Assembly: GCA_902781705.1 (NCBI GenBank)
Contig: CACZKE010000004.1
Location: 88,030 to 152,029 of the forward strand
Length of the DNA: 64,000 bases
DNA from: an uncultured Bacteroidia bacterium
GTDB taxonomy: Bacteria; Bacteroidota; Bacteroidia; Bacteroidales; UBA932
Direction: 5' to 3'
Of this stretch, positions 43,870-52,256 are shown in pieces; positions within the stretch are counted from its first letter, which is position 1; each line of letters begins with the position of its first letter. Made by a program: the position numbers and the translations under genes. The notes under the pieces were generated by a model, which did no database searches, had not been told where the DNA came from, and worked only from the letters and a program-made list of their open reading frames with translations.

Positions 43870-44778
43870 ACTTTGTCGGTTTTCCGTGCCGTGAAGCAAC
43901 GTCTCCGGTGCATCCAACAGAGTCACTACTCGTTTATAGGGGATACCCATGACCCTCGCAAGCTGGCCAGCATGGGAAGAAAACCGGAATCGCAACTGTT
44001 TGAGCAATTCGGAGAGTTGGGCCTCCGAGAGTTCCTGTACTTCGTTTCTTTTGAATAGGGTATGACAAAGGTCCTCCGCGGCTGCCGTCAGGATTTGGTC
44101 GCGGAAAGCGGGGACCTCCTGATCGGCTTCCAGCCTGAGTTTGGCTTTGGATGAATTGCGTAGGAAATACTCCATCCTTTTGGGCGTGCGGAACAGAAAC
44201 TCGACATAGCGGACGTCAACGTATGATTCCGGCAGGACATATCCTTCTTCCCCGACCAGATAGTCATCGGGGAGTTGTATGTTGCTGTGCAAGAGCCGCT
44301 TTACAGCACGGCCGGATAAGGTGCAAATCCGTTTGCCTGCGGTCGCGCTTCCTTTGAAGTAAGCCGCGCCAGATCCCCACGGATATGCCGTGGCATGAAG
44401 GCAGATATTAGCGGCGACCGCATTCATTAACACGTAAGCGATGACTTTCTCAGCACCTTCATCTGCCCGCACAATCCGCTGGATATCAACCTTGTTTCCG
44501 CGCAGTGCTTCCTTGATCCCGTATTTGAGACGCAAGTATCTCGCATGATGCTTCTTGTATCCGTCAATGAATCGCTGCGCCTCATCACGGGAACAGTACA
44601 ATACGAAGTGAACATGGTTGGACATCAGGATAAATGACACGATTACGATTCCCAACGCCACGGCCACGACCGGGACTGCATTCATCCCGGCCTTGAAATC
44701 CTCCTCATCCCTGAACCAGATCCGTTGCTCCAGATGGTCCGTCGTCACAAAGAAGAGATCCTTCTCCGATTTCCTCAT
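43828..44778 (-). CDS. REP-associated tyrosine transposase (RAYT, Y1/IS200-like)
   Basis: Single-strand HUH endonuclease family of 316 residues. The HUH motif MSNHVHFVLY and a later helix with the catalytic Tyr (IDGYKKHHARYLRLKYG) are visible, as is the C-terminal helix-turn-helix-like RFRFSSHAGQLARVMGIP region seen in RAYTs. Single-copy and not flanked by IS ends; instead palindromes lie at its 3' end. An alternative ATG is at 44790. The start overlaps the end of the upstream gene by over 70 bases. RAYTs are domesticated transposases linked with the spread of REP palindromes. Confidence 0.82.
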   Translation of the reverse strand: MRKSEKDLFFVTTDHLEQRIWFRDEEDFKAGMNAVPVVAVALGIVIVSFILMSNHVHFVLYCSRDEAQRFIDGYKKHHARYLRLKYGIKEALRGNKVDIQRIVRADEGAEKVIAYVLMNAVAANICLHATAYPWGSGAAYFKGSATAGKRICTLSGRAVKRLLHSNIQLPDDYLVGEEGYVLPESYVDVRYVEFLFRTPKRMEYFLRNSSKAKLRLEADQEVPAFRDQILTAAAEDLCHTLFKRNEVQELSEAQLSELLKQLRFRFSSHAGQLARVMGIPYKRVVTLLDAPETLLHGTENRQSDSFVPRNGTKKSK

Positions 44779-45538
44779 ACTCCTTGTCATCGTACAGTTT
44801 CAGCTCCTCCTGCCACTCTCTCCATTCATCGAACCAGTCCAACATGCTTTGGGAGTACCTCCTTCGCGTAACTTCCATGAAGGTATACTTACTCTGGGTC
44901 CCGTCATCGGCATTTATGAGCAGTTCTATGGCTCGGTGGTATTTTTCGATCAGGTTCTCCCGTTCTTCTTCTGACAATGGGAGCAGAAGGAGCGGGACCT
45001 CTTCGGTAACTTTTGAATAGTCGTTGTCTTCATCCCATTTTCCCCTTCGAATGTCAGCTGGACTGCATCTTTCCCAAGGGAGGACGAACCGGTGCGGTCC
45101 AAGATCCTCATATCTTTCAGGTTCGGACAGGATGTCAAGTCGATCTTCCAGACTGTGAATCATTACGTTCCGGGTAATCTGGTTTTTCGACATCCTTATC
45201 AGACGCTGCCTGAAAGTGGAAGACCATTTTGTCTTTTTCAGACGCCAGGCCCTGACACGATCTTCGCTCATGATTTCGGGCAGTTTGTCCTGGCGCCAAA
45301 CAAAGAGGTCCAAGGCCTCGGCCCATGCTTTGACGCCCTCCACATCACATTGGTACAGTGCCCGGGTATATGACGATGTCGCATACAGGGCATGCATGAG
45401 CCCCACGATAACTTCATCAAAACTTGTAGCTTTCGCTGCCACACGGCAGGAATGCCCCACGATAGCGTAGCGATCACTGTTTCCCCAGTCCAGGGATGTC
45501 AGGTTGATGATTTCCAAACATTGATTCAACGCAACCAT
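44705..45538 (-). CDS. Hypothetical protein, 277 aa
   Basis: I do not recognise a family. The N-terminal third is helical, with SDRYAIVGHSCRVAAKATSF and DEVIVGLMHALYATSSYTRA. This is faintly like an HD-domain start but without an HD pair. The C-terminal half is very rich in Asp, Glu, Arg and Trp. It overlaps the transposase gene by more than 70 bases on the same strand, so the two may be co-translated. Its upstream region (45539-45657) is AT-rich and divergent from the 80-residue gene. Lower GC than the flanks fits an acquired segment. Confidence 0.6.
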   Translation of the reverse strand: MVALNQCLEIINLTSLDWGNSDRYAIVGHSCRVAAKATSFDEVIVGLMHALYATSSYTRALYQCDVEGVKAWAEALDLFVWRQDKLPEIMSEDRVRAWRLKKTKWSSTFRQRLIRMSKNQITRNVMIHSLEDRLDILSEPERYEDLGPHRFVLPWERCSPADIRRGKWDEDNDYSKVTEEVPLLLLPLSEEERENLIEKYHRAIELLINADDGTQSKYTFMEVTRRRYSQSMLDWFDEWREWQEELKLYDDKEYEEIGEGSLLCDDGPSGATDLVQG

Positions 45539-45657
45539 CTCTCATCACTTTAAAATTATACATAATTCAGCCGCGGCCACGGTTTCTACAAATATAAATC
45601 ATGCGTTGATATTCTCCAAATTTTTTCTACAAAACTATATGATTCGTTGATTTTTGC

Positions 45658-45665
45658 TATCTTTG
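45658..45665 (+). promoter_or_regulatory. Promoter -7 element of the 45679 gene
   Basis: TATCTTTG, 13 bases upstream of the ATG. Confidence 0.6.
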
Positions 45666-45678
45666 CCATTGATACACC

Positions 45679-45921
45679 ATGCTAAAGCACAACCGTACTA
45701 TCATCCACGTGGAGGTCAAGGACACCCACGAGCATTTTTACTTTGGATCCGCTGCCGCCATGTTTGAGGATTCCAGAGTGAAGAACTTGTTGAAAATCAA
45801 GTATCAGACCTTCCGGACCAAGCATGTTTCGGCCGAAAATCCTTTTGAGAATGAGTATGTTATCGTCCGGAAAGGGAATCTAAACACGATCGATCATGCT
45901 GCCCTGGAAGAATTGTTATGA
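45679..45921 (+). CDS. Small hypothetical protein, 80 aa
   Basis: Starts RTIIHVEVKDTHEHFYFGSAAAMF and ends in a short acidic helix. Similar short proteins that start with a beta strand and an HFYFGS-like motif occur in Bacteroidales, where they often look like transcription-linked accessory factors, but no function is known. It has its own promoter and ends 6 bases before a palindrome. Confidence 0.65.
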   Translation: MLKHNRTIIHVEVKDTHEHFYFGSAAAMFEDSRVKNLLKIKYQTFRTKHVSAENPFENEYVIVRKGNLNTIDHAALEELL

Positions 45922-45927
45922 AGGGTT

Positions 45928-45970
45928 AAGTGATTCCATCGTCCCTAAACGTGAGACGGAAGAAGCACTT
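45928..45970. repeat. Palindrome related to the RAYT palindromes
   Basis: AAGTGATTC (45928-45936) pairs with GAAGCACTT (45962-45970) with one mismatch, and the inner CGTC/GACG pair. It carries the same GATTC..CGTCC core as the pair at 43783-43869, with the transposase cluster in between. Confidence 0.55.
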
Positions 45971-45980
45971 TGCCACTAGT

Positions 45981-47063
45981 ATGAAAATCATTGTCGCACC
46001 GGATTCGTTCAAGGAGTGCCTGGGCGCCCGCGAGGTGGCCAGGGCGATGGCTGCGGGCCTGCGGGAAGCCGTGTCGATGGCTGCGGGCTTGCAAGGGGCC
46101 GGCGGGGGTGAAGAGCCCTTGGAAGTGGTGGAACTGCCGCTGGCCGATGGGGGAGAGGGCACTGTCAAGGTGCTCGCTGGCGCGCTGGGGGCACGGACCG
46201 TCCGGGCGACGGTCACCGGGCCGCTGGGGGTGCCGGTCGAGGCGGAGTATGCCATCGTCGAGGATGCATCCGGCCCGACGGCCATCCTTGAGGTGGCGTC
46301 GGCCTGCGGTCTGCCGCTGGTGCCGCCGGAGAAACGAAATCCGATGCATACGACCTCCCGGGGCGTCGGGGAACTCATCCTGGACGCGTTGGAGAAAGGA
46401 TGCAAACGCATCCTCATCGGCCTCGGCGGGACATCGACCTGCGATGGGGGAGCGGGGATGCTTTCCGTTCCCGGACTTCGGGAAAAAGCCGCAGGAACAT
46501 CGATCCAAGCCCTTTATGACGTGGATTGCCCCTTTTACGGGCCCATGGGCGCAGCCCGCATCTTCGGCCCCCAGAAGGGAGCGTCTCCGCAGGAGGTGGA
46601 AATCCTTGACCGGAGGATGCAGGCGATGGCCGAAGAGACCCTCCGGGAAACCGGTCTGGACCTGCAAGCCCTTCCCGGCGCGGGAGCGGCCGGCGGCCTG
46701 GGCGGCGCGATGGCGGCGTACCTGGGCGCCCGGATGCGCTCCGGCGTGGACGGGGTCCTGGACCTCATCGGCTTTGACAAAGCCGTAAAGGATGCCGACC
46801 TCATCCTGACCGGCGAAGGAAAATCCGATGCCCAAACCTTGCAAGGAAAGGCCCCGCTTGGCGTATTACGCCGCTCGAAAGGCATCCCGGTCGCCCTCGT
46901 TTCCGGCGCCATCAACGATCGGGAAGAATTAAGGAAAGCCGGTTTCCGGCACCTGCTTCCGGTCACCCCGGAGGGAATGCCCCGGGAGAAAGCCATCGAC
47001 CCGGTAACGGCCATCGATAACATTAGAAAGGCGGTCGCCGCCCTCATCCAACGATATGCGTAA
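45981..47063 (+). CDS. glxK: Glycerate kinase
   Basis: Phosphorylates D-glycerate, feeding it into glycolysis. 360 residues with APDSFKECLGAREVARAMAAG at the start, PLADGGEGT, GLGGTSTCDGGAGM, the ALPGAGAAGGLGG segment and TGEGKSDAQTLQGK. An ATG 51 bases upstream in frame would add an unusual leader within a palindrome, so 45981 is chosen. It overlaps the next gene by 8 bases, implying one transcript. Confidence 0.93.
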   Translation: MKIIVAPDSFKECLGAREVARAMAAGLREAVSMAAGLQGAGGGEEPLEVVELPLADGGEGTVKVLAGALGARTVRATVTGPLGVPVEAEYAIVEDASGPTAILEVASACGLPLVPPEKRNPMHTTSRGVGELILDALEKGCKRILIGLGGTSTCDGGAGMLSVPGLREKAAGTSIQALYDVDCPFYGPMGAARIFGPQKGASPQEVEILDRRMQAMAEETLRETGLDLQALPGAGAAGGLGGAMAAYLGARMRSGVDGVLDLIGFDKAVKDADLILTGEGKSDAQTLQGKAPLGVLRRSKGIPVALVSGAINDREELRKAGFRHLLPVTPEGMPREKAIDPVTAIDNIRKAVAALIQRYA

Positions 47064-49158
47064 ATCCATCCTCCTTCTCCTTCTGGCCGTCGCCTGCGCC
47101 CCCCGCGTGCAGGAAGAGCCGGCGAAAACGACCATCCAGACCTCCCAGGGCTGGCGTCCCACCATCGACACCCGGTCCGATGCCGTCATGGTGTACGGCG
47201 TGGGCGGCCGGGTCCCTTTGGAGGAACGCCTGGCCTCCTGGCGGGAGCGCGGCTACACGACGCACTTCATGACCGGCATCGCCTGGGGCGGCTATGGCGA
47301 CTATTTCACCGGCAAGTGGGACGGCCGGGCCCATTGGGACGAAGGGCAGGTGAACGTTGCCGGCGACACCCTCTGGCATGGGAAGAACATGCCCTATATC
47401 GTTCCCACGGAGAACTACCTGGACTATTTCAAGGAGCGTCATATCAAGCGCGTCATCGACGCGGGGGTGGATGCCATCTTCCTGGAAGAGCCCGAATTCT
47501 GGGCGGCCGGCGGCTATAGCGATTCCTTCAAACGCGAGTGGGAGGCCTATTACGGCACTCCCTGGCGTCCGCAGGACGAATCCCCGGAAGCGACCTACCT
47601 CTCCTCCAAACTGAAGTATCATCTTTACTATCGTGCGCTGGAAGAGGCGTTTACCTATGCCAAGGAGTACGGCCGTTCCCTCGGCCGCGACATCAAGTGT
47701 TACGTTCCTACGCACTCCCTCCTGAACTATTCCCAGTGGGAGATCGTGAGCCCCGAGGCCTCCCTGGCCTCGTTGGACTGCGTGGACGGTTATATCGCGC
47801 AGGTTTGGACCGGAACCTCCCGCGTCCCGGCCTGGTACCGGGGCGAGTGCAAGGAGCGCGTCTTCGAGACCGCCTTCCTGGAATACGGCTGCATGGCATC
47901 GATGGTGGCCCCGACCGGCCGCCGCGTCTGGTTCCTGACGGACCCTATCGAAGACGCGACCCGGGACTGGGAGGACTTCCGCCGGAACTACCAGGCCACC
48001 TATACCGCCCAACTCCTGTATCCGCAGATCGCCGATTACGAAATCATGCCCTGGCCGGACCGGATCTACGAACACCTCTATCCGAAAGCCCCTGGTTCGG
48101 ACGAGCGGATCCGCGTTCCCCAGGACTTCTCTTCCATGATGCAAGTCATGACGAACGCCCTCCAGCACATGCCGGTGACCGATACGCGGCCGGACGGGTC
48201 GGCGGGCATCTCCGTCCTCATGGGCAATTCCCTGATGTTCCAGCGTTTCCCGGTCCATGACAGTTACGACGATCCCCGGATGTCCAACTTCTACGGCCTC
48301 GCCCTGCCGCTTATCCGGAAAGGCGTTCCCGTGGGCATTATCCATATCGAGAACCTCGGCTGGCCGGAGGCCCTGAAGGAGGTAAAACTCCTCCTGATGA
48401 CCTACGCCAATATGAAACCGCTGGACCCGGTCGCCCACGAGCAGTTGGCGGAATGGGTCCGGGGCGGCGGAAAACTGCTTTATTCCGCCACAGACACGGA
48501 TCCCTTCCAGGACGTGCAGGAGTGGTGGAATACGGGCGGAAATGCGTACAAAGCCCCTTCGGACCATCTTTTCGAGCAGATGGGCATTGCCCCGGGCGCT
48601 CCGGAAGGAACGTATCGGTACGGGAAAGGCACGGTCCGGATTCTCCGTCACGACCCGAAGACGTATGTCATGGAGTCGGAAGAGGTTCTGCTGGATGCCG
48701 TCCGGGACCTTTACGGGCCCATGGAAGAGAAGACTTCCTTCACCCTGGACCGCGGCCCCTACAAGGTCGTCGCCGTCCTGGAGGGCGGGGAGCCGTTGAC
48801 CCTGGACGGCTGCTACATCGACCTGTATGACCCCAACCTTCCGGTCTATGCCCATAAGGTCGTCGCCCCTGGCACCCAGGCCCTTCTCTACGACGTCCGG
48901 AAGGCCCCCAAGGCCCCCTGCATCCTTGCGGCGGCCAGCCGGGCCTATGAGGAAAAGGCCTCCCGTCACGGCTATTCCTACCTGTGCAAAGGCCCGGTCG
49001 AGACGGTCAATGTCACGCAGATCCGGCTTCCCCGCCGTCCCGTCTCCGTCCTTGTAAACGGCGTGGAAACGCCCCATACCTGGGACGAAACCGCCCATTC
49101 CTGCTTCCTCCGCTTCCCGAACAATCCCGACGTTGTCCGAGTGGAGATTAACTGGTAA
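47056..49158 (+). CDS. Putative glycoside hydrolase lipoprotein, family not recognised
   Basis: 700 residues with a lipoprotein signal (LLLLAVACAP, Cys15). The first half looks like a TIM-barrel glycosidase: HFMTGIAWGGYGDY, then VDAIFLEEPEFWAAGGYSDSF (given for the Glu residues at about 147-149) and a long helix. The middle part has an amidotransferase-like KLLLMTYANMKPLD and WVRGGGKLLYSATDTD region, as in the beta-galactosidase trimerisation domain, and the end is a beta-sandwich. The Glu pair may hold the nucleophile or acid. The tight link to glycerate kinase suggests a sugar acid or glyceric-acid-linked substrate, but this is inference. Confidence 0.65.
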   Translation: MRKSILLLLLAVACAPRVQEEPAKTTIQTSQGWRPTIDTRSDAVMVYGVGGRVPLEERLASWRERGYTTHFMTGIAWGGYGDYFTGKWDGRAHWDEGQVNVAGDTLWHGKNMPYIVPTENYLDYFKERHIKRVIDAGVDAIFLEEPEFWAAGGYSDSFKREWEAYYGTPWRPQDESPEATYLSSKLKYHLYYRALEEAFTYAKEYGRSLGRDIKCYVPTHSLLNYSQWEIVSPEASLASLDCVDGYIAQVWTGTSRVPAWYRGECKERVFETAFLEYGCMASMVAPTGRRVWFLTDPIEDATRDWEDFRRNYQATYTAQLLYPQIADYEIMPWPDRIYEHLYPKAPGSDERIRVPQDFSSMMQVMTNALQHMPVTDTRPDGSAGISVLMGNSLMFQRFPVHDSYDDPRMSNFYGLALPLIRKGVPVGIIHIENLGWPEALKEVKLLLMTYANMKPLDPVAHEQLAEWVRGGGKLLYSATDTDPFQDVQEWWNTGGNAYKAPSDHLFEQMGIAPGAPEGTYRYGKGTVRILRHDPKTYVMESEEVLLDAVRDLYGPMEEKTSFTLDRGPYKVVAVLEGGEPLTLDGCYIDLYDPNLPVYAHKVVAPGTQALLYDVRKAPKAPCILAAASRAYEEKASRHGYSYLCKGPVETVNVTQIRLPRRPVSVLVNGVETPHTWDETAHSCFLRFPNNPDVVRVEINW

Positions 49159-49170
49159 AGAGTCAACGAT

Positions 49171-49584
49171 ATGACACTGAAGGAATTCCTGAATACCGGC
49201 GACCGTTTCGCCGCCGCTTCCGGCGCCCGGCTCGTCGAGATCACTTCCGGGGCTGCCGTCGCCGTCCTGGACGTGTCTTCCGCCCATCTCAACGCCGGCG
49301 GCGTCTGCCAGGGCGGGGCGATCTTTACGCTCGCGGACCTGGTGTTCGCCGCACTGGTGAACCAGGGCGAGAACCTCACCTTCGCCATCAATTCGACCAT
49401 CTACTACCACGTCTCCGCCCGGGAAGGCGACACGCTCCGGGCCGAAGGACACGTCTCCTGTGCCCACCATCGCATCCCGTCTGCGGAGGTCGTCGTCACC
49501 GACCAGGACGGTGTCCGTATCGCCACCTTCACCGGGCAGGCCTATGTCGGCCGGAATCCGGTCTCGTTCGATGCTTTGCAATAA
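49171..49584 (+). CDS. PaaI-like hotdog-fold acyl-CoA thioesterase
   Basis: 137 residues. The hotdog-fold signature LNAGGVCQGGAIFTLADLVFAALVN (positions 46-70) with its Gly-Gly-Ala-Ile turn and an Asp is typical of PaaI. It probably hydrolyses aryl- or acyl-CoA that blocks the pathway. It lies 14 bases before the CoA ligase gene, as in phenylacetate-type clusters. Confidence 0.88.
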   Translation: MTLKEFLNTGDRFAAASGARLVEITSGAAVAVLDVSSAHLNAGGVCQGGAIFTLADLVFAALVNQGENLTFAINSTIYYHVSAREGDTLRAEGHVSCAHHRIPSAEVVVTDQDGVRIATFTGQAYVGRNPVSFDALQ

Positions 49585-49598
49585 TCAGTTTACCGATC

Positions 49599-50906
49599 AT
49601 GACCTACCAGAAGTTTTTCCATCCGGAGGAGTCGTACTCCCGTTCCGAGATCGAGGCCTTGCAACTCGAGCGGCTGCAGGCCACGGTCAGGCATTGCATG
49701 GATTCGCCTTTCTACCGGGAGCGTTTCCGTCAGGCCGGTCTGACGCCGTCGGACATCCGGACGCTCGATGACCTGAAGAAGATTCCCTTCACCACCAAGC
49801 AGGATCTCCGTGATACGTATCCCTTCGGGATGGCCGCCGTTCCGCTGGACCGATGTGTTCGCCTGCACTCCTCCAGCGGCACTACCGGCAATCCCACGGT
49901 CATCCTGCACACGCAGAAAGACTTGGAGGCGTGGGCCGAAGCCGTCGCCCGTTGCCTGTGGATGGTGGGCTGCCGCCCGGAGGACGTGTTTCAGAACACG
50001 TCCGGCTACGGGATGTTTACCGGCGGTCTCGGCTTCCAGTACGGGGCCGAGCGGGTGGGGATGCTCACGGTCCCTGCCGCCGCCGGCAATACCCTGCGCC
50101 AACTCAAGTTCTTCACGGACTTCGGCACTACCGTCGTGCACGCCATCCCTTCTTATGCCGCGCGGCTTTATGAGGTGATGTGCGAGAAGGGCATCGACCC
50201 CCGCCGGGACACGAAACTCCGCACGCTCGTAATCGGCGCCGAACCGCATTCGGAGGATACGCGCCGGCGCATCGAGGACATGCTCGGGGTCAAGGCGTAC
50301 AACTCCTTCGGCATGTCGGAAATGTGCGGTCCTGGCGTCGCCTTCGAGTGCCCGGAACAAAACGGCATGCACATCTGGGAGGACTACTACATCGTCGAAA
50401 TCGTCAATCCCGACACCCTGGAACCCGTTCCGGACGGGGAGGTCGGCGAACTCGTCCTTACGACGCTCAAGCGCGAGGCGATGCCGCTGCTCCGCTACCG
50501 GACGCGCGACCTCACCCGCATCCTGCCGGGCGAGTGTCCCTGCGGGCGCCATCACATCCGCCTCGACCGGATGAAGGGCCGCAGCGACGACATGATCATC
50601 CTCAAGGGCGTCAACATCTTCCCGATCCAGATCGAGACCATCCTGATGCAGTTCCAGGAGCTTGCCTCCGACTACCTCATCACGCTGGAGACCGTGGACG
50701 GCAACGATGCCATGATCGTCGATGTGGAGATGAAGGACCTCTTCATCGACGATTACGCTAAACTCCAGTCCCTGACGCGGGAAATCACCCGCCAGCTCCG
50801 CGACGAAATCCTGATTACCCCGAGGGTCCGCCTCGTGCCCAAGAACACCCTTCCCAAGAGTGAAGGCAAGGCCGTGCGGGTCGTCGATACCAGAAAGAAA
50901 TACTGA
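49599..50906 (+). CDS. paaK: Phenylacetate-CoA ligase family enzyme
   Basis: AMP-forming ligase of 435 residues activating phenylacetate or a related aryl acid. Motifs LHSSSGTTGNPTVI (P-loop), SFGMSEMCGPG, and the C-terminal RLDRMKGRSDDMIILKGVNIFP and AVRVVDTRKKY ends. In gut Bacteroidales this enzyme with an ACT protein is common where aromatic 2-oxo acids are oxidised by indolepyruvate ferredoxin oxidoreductase; those subunits are not in the window. Confidence 0.88.
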   Translation: MTYQKFFHPEESYSRSEIEALQLERLQATVRHCMDSPFYRERFRQAGLTPSDIRTLDDLKKIPFTTKQDLRDTYPFGMAAVPLDRCVRLHSSSGTTGNPTVILHTQKDLEAWAEAVARCLWMVGCRPEDVFQNTSGYGMFTGGLGFQYGAERVGMLTVPAAAGNTLRQLKFFTDFGTTVVHAIPSYAARLYEVMCEKGIDPRRDTKLRTLVIGAEPHSEDTRRRIEDMLGVKAYNSFGMSEMCGPGVAFECPEQNGMHIWEDYYIVEIVNPDTLEPVPDGEVGELVLTTLKREAMPLLRYRTRDLTRILPGECPCGRHHIRLDRMKGRSDDMIILKGVNIFPIQIETILMQFQELASDYLITLETVDGNDAMIVDVEMKDLFIDDYAKLQSLTREITRQLRDEILITPRVRLVPKNTLPKSEGKAVRVVDTRKKY

Positions 50907-50920
50907 ATACCCGAACCGTT

Positions 50921-51349
50921 ATGACTGTCCAGCAACTCTCCGTCTTCATCGAAAACAAGTCCGGCTCCCTGGTGAGGGTCCTCCGGCTCCTCAAGCAGGA
51001 GAATATCCAGCTCATCGCCACCACCATTGCCGATACCGTCGATTACGGCATCTTCCGCATCATCTGCTCCCAGCCCGACAAGGCCTACCGGGTCCTCCGG
51101 GAAGCCGGCGTCGCCGTTTCGCTCTGCGAAGTGTTTGCCATCGAACTCGACGACCGTCCCGGCCAGGCCGCCGATGCCATCGAACTTTTCGCCGGCGAAG
51201 GCATCAGCATCGCCTACCTGTACTCCTTCCTGCTGAAGGGGAAAGGCGTCCTCATCTTCCGCACCGACCACGCCGAAAAGGCCGCCGGACTCATCAGTTC
51301 CCATGGGCTGCATGCCATCGAAGAGAAGGACCTGTCCCTGCTCCTGTAG
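50921..51349 (+). CDS. Two-ACT-domain protein
   Basis: 142 residues forming two ACT modules (QQLSVFIENKSGSLVRVLRLL and later FAIELDDRPGQAADAIELF). ACT domains bind amino acids; this protein, next to paaK, probably senses aromatic amino acids or regulates the ligase. 14 bases after paaK, so one operon. Confidence 0.88.
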   Translation: MTVQQLSVFIENKSGSLVRVLRLLKQENIQLIATTIADTVDYGIFRIICSQPDKAYRVLREAGVAVSLCEVFAIELDDRPGQAADAIELFAGEGISIAYLYSFLLKGKGVLIFRTDHAEKAAGLISSHGLHAIEEKDLSLLL

Positions 51350-51354
51350 CCCGG

Positions 51355-51362
51355 TATCTTTG
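51355..51362 (+). promoter_or_regulatory. Promoter -7 element of the 51406 gene
   Basis: TATCTTTG just after the ACT gene stop, followed at 51381 by AGGCCTGCAG, a partial match to the REP-like core seen at 41725 and 58285. Confidence 0.55.
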
Positions 51363-51405
51363 CCGGCACTTGAACATGGCAGGCCTGCAGTAAAAGATCA
51401 GTATC

Positions 51406-51795
51406 ATGATGGGATTATCCGGTTTGCTCGGGAAAAAGGATCTGTCATACAGAACGTTTGAGAAATGGGTGGACGCTACCTTGTCGGCGGATCTGCCGGA
51501 AGGTATTGAAGCCTTCTGTTTCAATCTGTATGATGATGGAAAGGGACAATGGTCGGCCGAGATTATCGGCGCAGCATCCTTTGACCCCGGGAATAGCGAT
51601 TGGGCTTGTGATGAAGTGTTTGATAACCGGGAGCATCCGTTAAAGTGGTCAAGTTGCCAGTCTTGGGAAAAGGTACTGGCCCGGATGGAGTCTCATCTGA
51701 GGAAGTACCTGAAGAAGGGGAAGTACGCCTCCTTGCTCCGCAGCAAGCAGGACCTTGGCTTGGGCTTTGTCGATGGTGATCTCATCCTTTTATAG
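51406..51795 (+). CDS. Hypothetical protein, possible immunity-type protein
   Basis: 129 residues, no signal peptide. Rich in Asp, Trp, Lys, with NSDWACDEVFDNREHPLKWSSC (central part, about 66-87) and a final beta strand LGFVDGDLILL. Its size, acidity and position at the left end of a cassette-like array resemble polymorphic-toxin immunity proteins, but no named family can be claimed. GC is below that of the flanking genes. Confidence 0.6.
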   Translation: MMGLSGLLGKKDLSYRTFEKWVDATLSADLPEGIEAFCFNLYDDGKGQWSAEIIGAASFDPGNSDWACDEVFDNREHPLKWSSCQSWEKVLARMESHLRKYLKKGKYASLLRSKQDLGLGFVDGDLILL

Positions 51796-51798
51796 CGT

Positions 51799-51884
51799 TT
51801 TCATCCTCAATTTAGGCCGAAATTGAGGATGAAACGGGCAAAATGCACCTCTCGTCCTCATGAAAAGGCTTTTTTGAGGACGAG
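51799..51884. repeat. Two palindromes related to the RAYT family
   Basis: TTTCATCCTCAATTT (51799-51813) pairs perfectly with AAATTGAGGATGAAA (51820-51834); CTCGTCCTCA (51851-51860) pairs with TGAGGACGAG (51875-51884). Paired hairpins with a TCxTCC core, laid out as at 43783-43869. Confidence 0.6.
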
Positions 51885-51901
51885 CATACATAAAAACGAA
51901 A

Positions 51902-52190
51902 AAGCCAGCCCCGAAAGGCTGGCTTGCTGAGTAGACTACACAGGTAAAATCTCGAACCTTTTGGAAGATATCAAGAAGGTGGAAAGATTCTTGCAAAATA
52001 TTGATAATCAAGGAAGTGTGAATTGAGCAGAAAATGAGGGCTCAGAGGAAGATTCTTCAATAATGTGAAAAAAGGATGTTCGAAAAGGTCGTTATTCCGT
52101 TCGAAACCGTTTTTCGTATTTCTTTGATAATAAGTGATTTATCGATTCGGCCGAAATTGAAGGGTTTAGGCCTTCTCGAACAGGGAAGCT
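51902..52190 (+). repeat. Array repeat, copy 1
   Basis: Starts with a hairpin AAGCCAGCC/GGCTGGCTT that matches the terminator beside tRNA-fMet. TGA then GTA follow, and an open stretch 51931-52026 encodes VDYTGKISNLLEDIKKVERF and a short tail before a stop. A conserved non-coding part runs to about 52190 and leads into the next gene. Confidence 0.7.
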
Positions 52191-52256
52191 GGGCGTGAGG
52201 CAGGATATTTGCAGGCTGGTAACTCAGCGGTTTTTTCCAAGAAAAGAATTCCTGTG

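Noticed and set aside
51931-51965. Complete pseudo-tRNA in the array repeats
   Set aside because: Only a GGTTCGAG-like T loop and short flank can be seen; no acceptor, D or anticodon arm can be folded.
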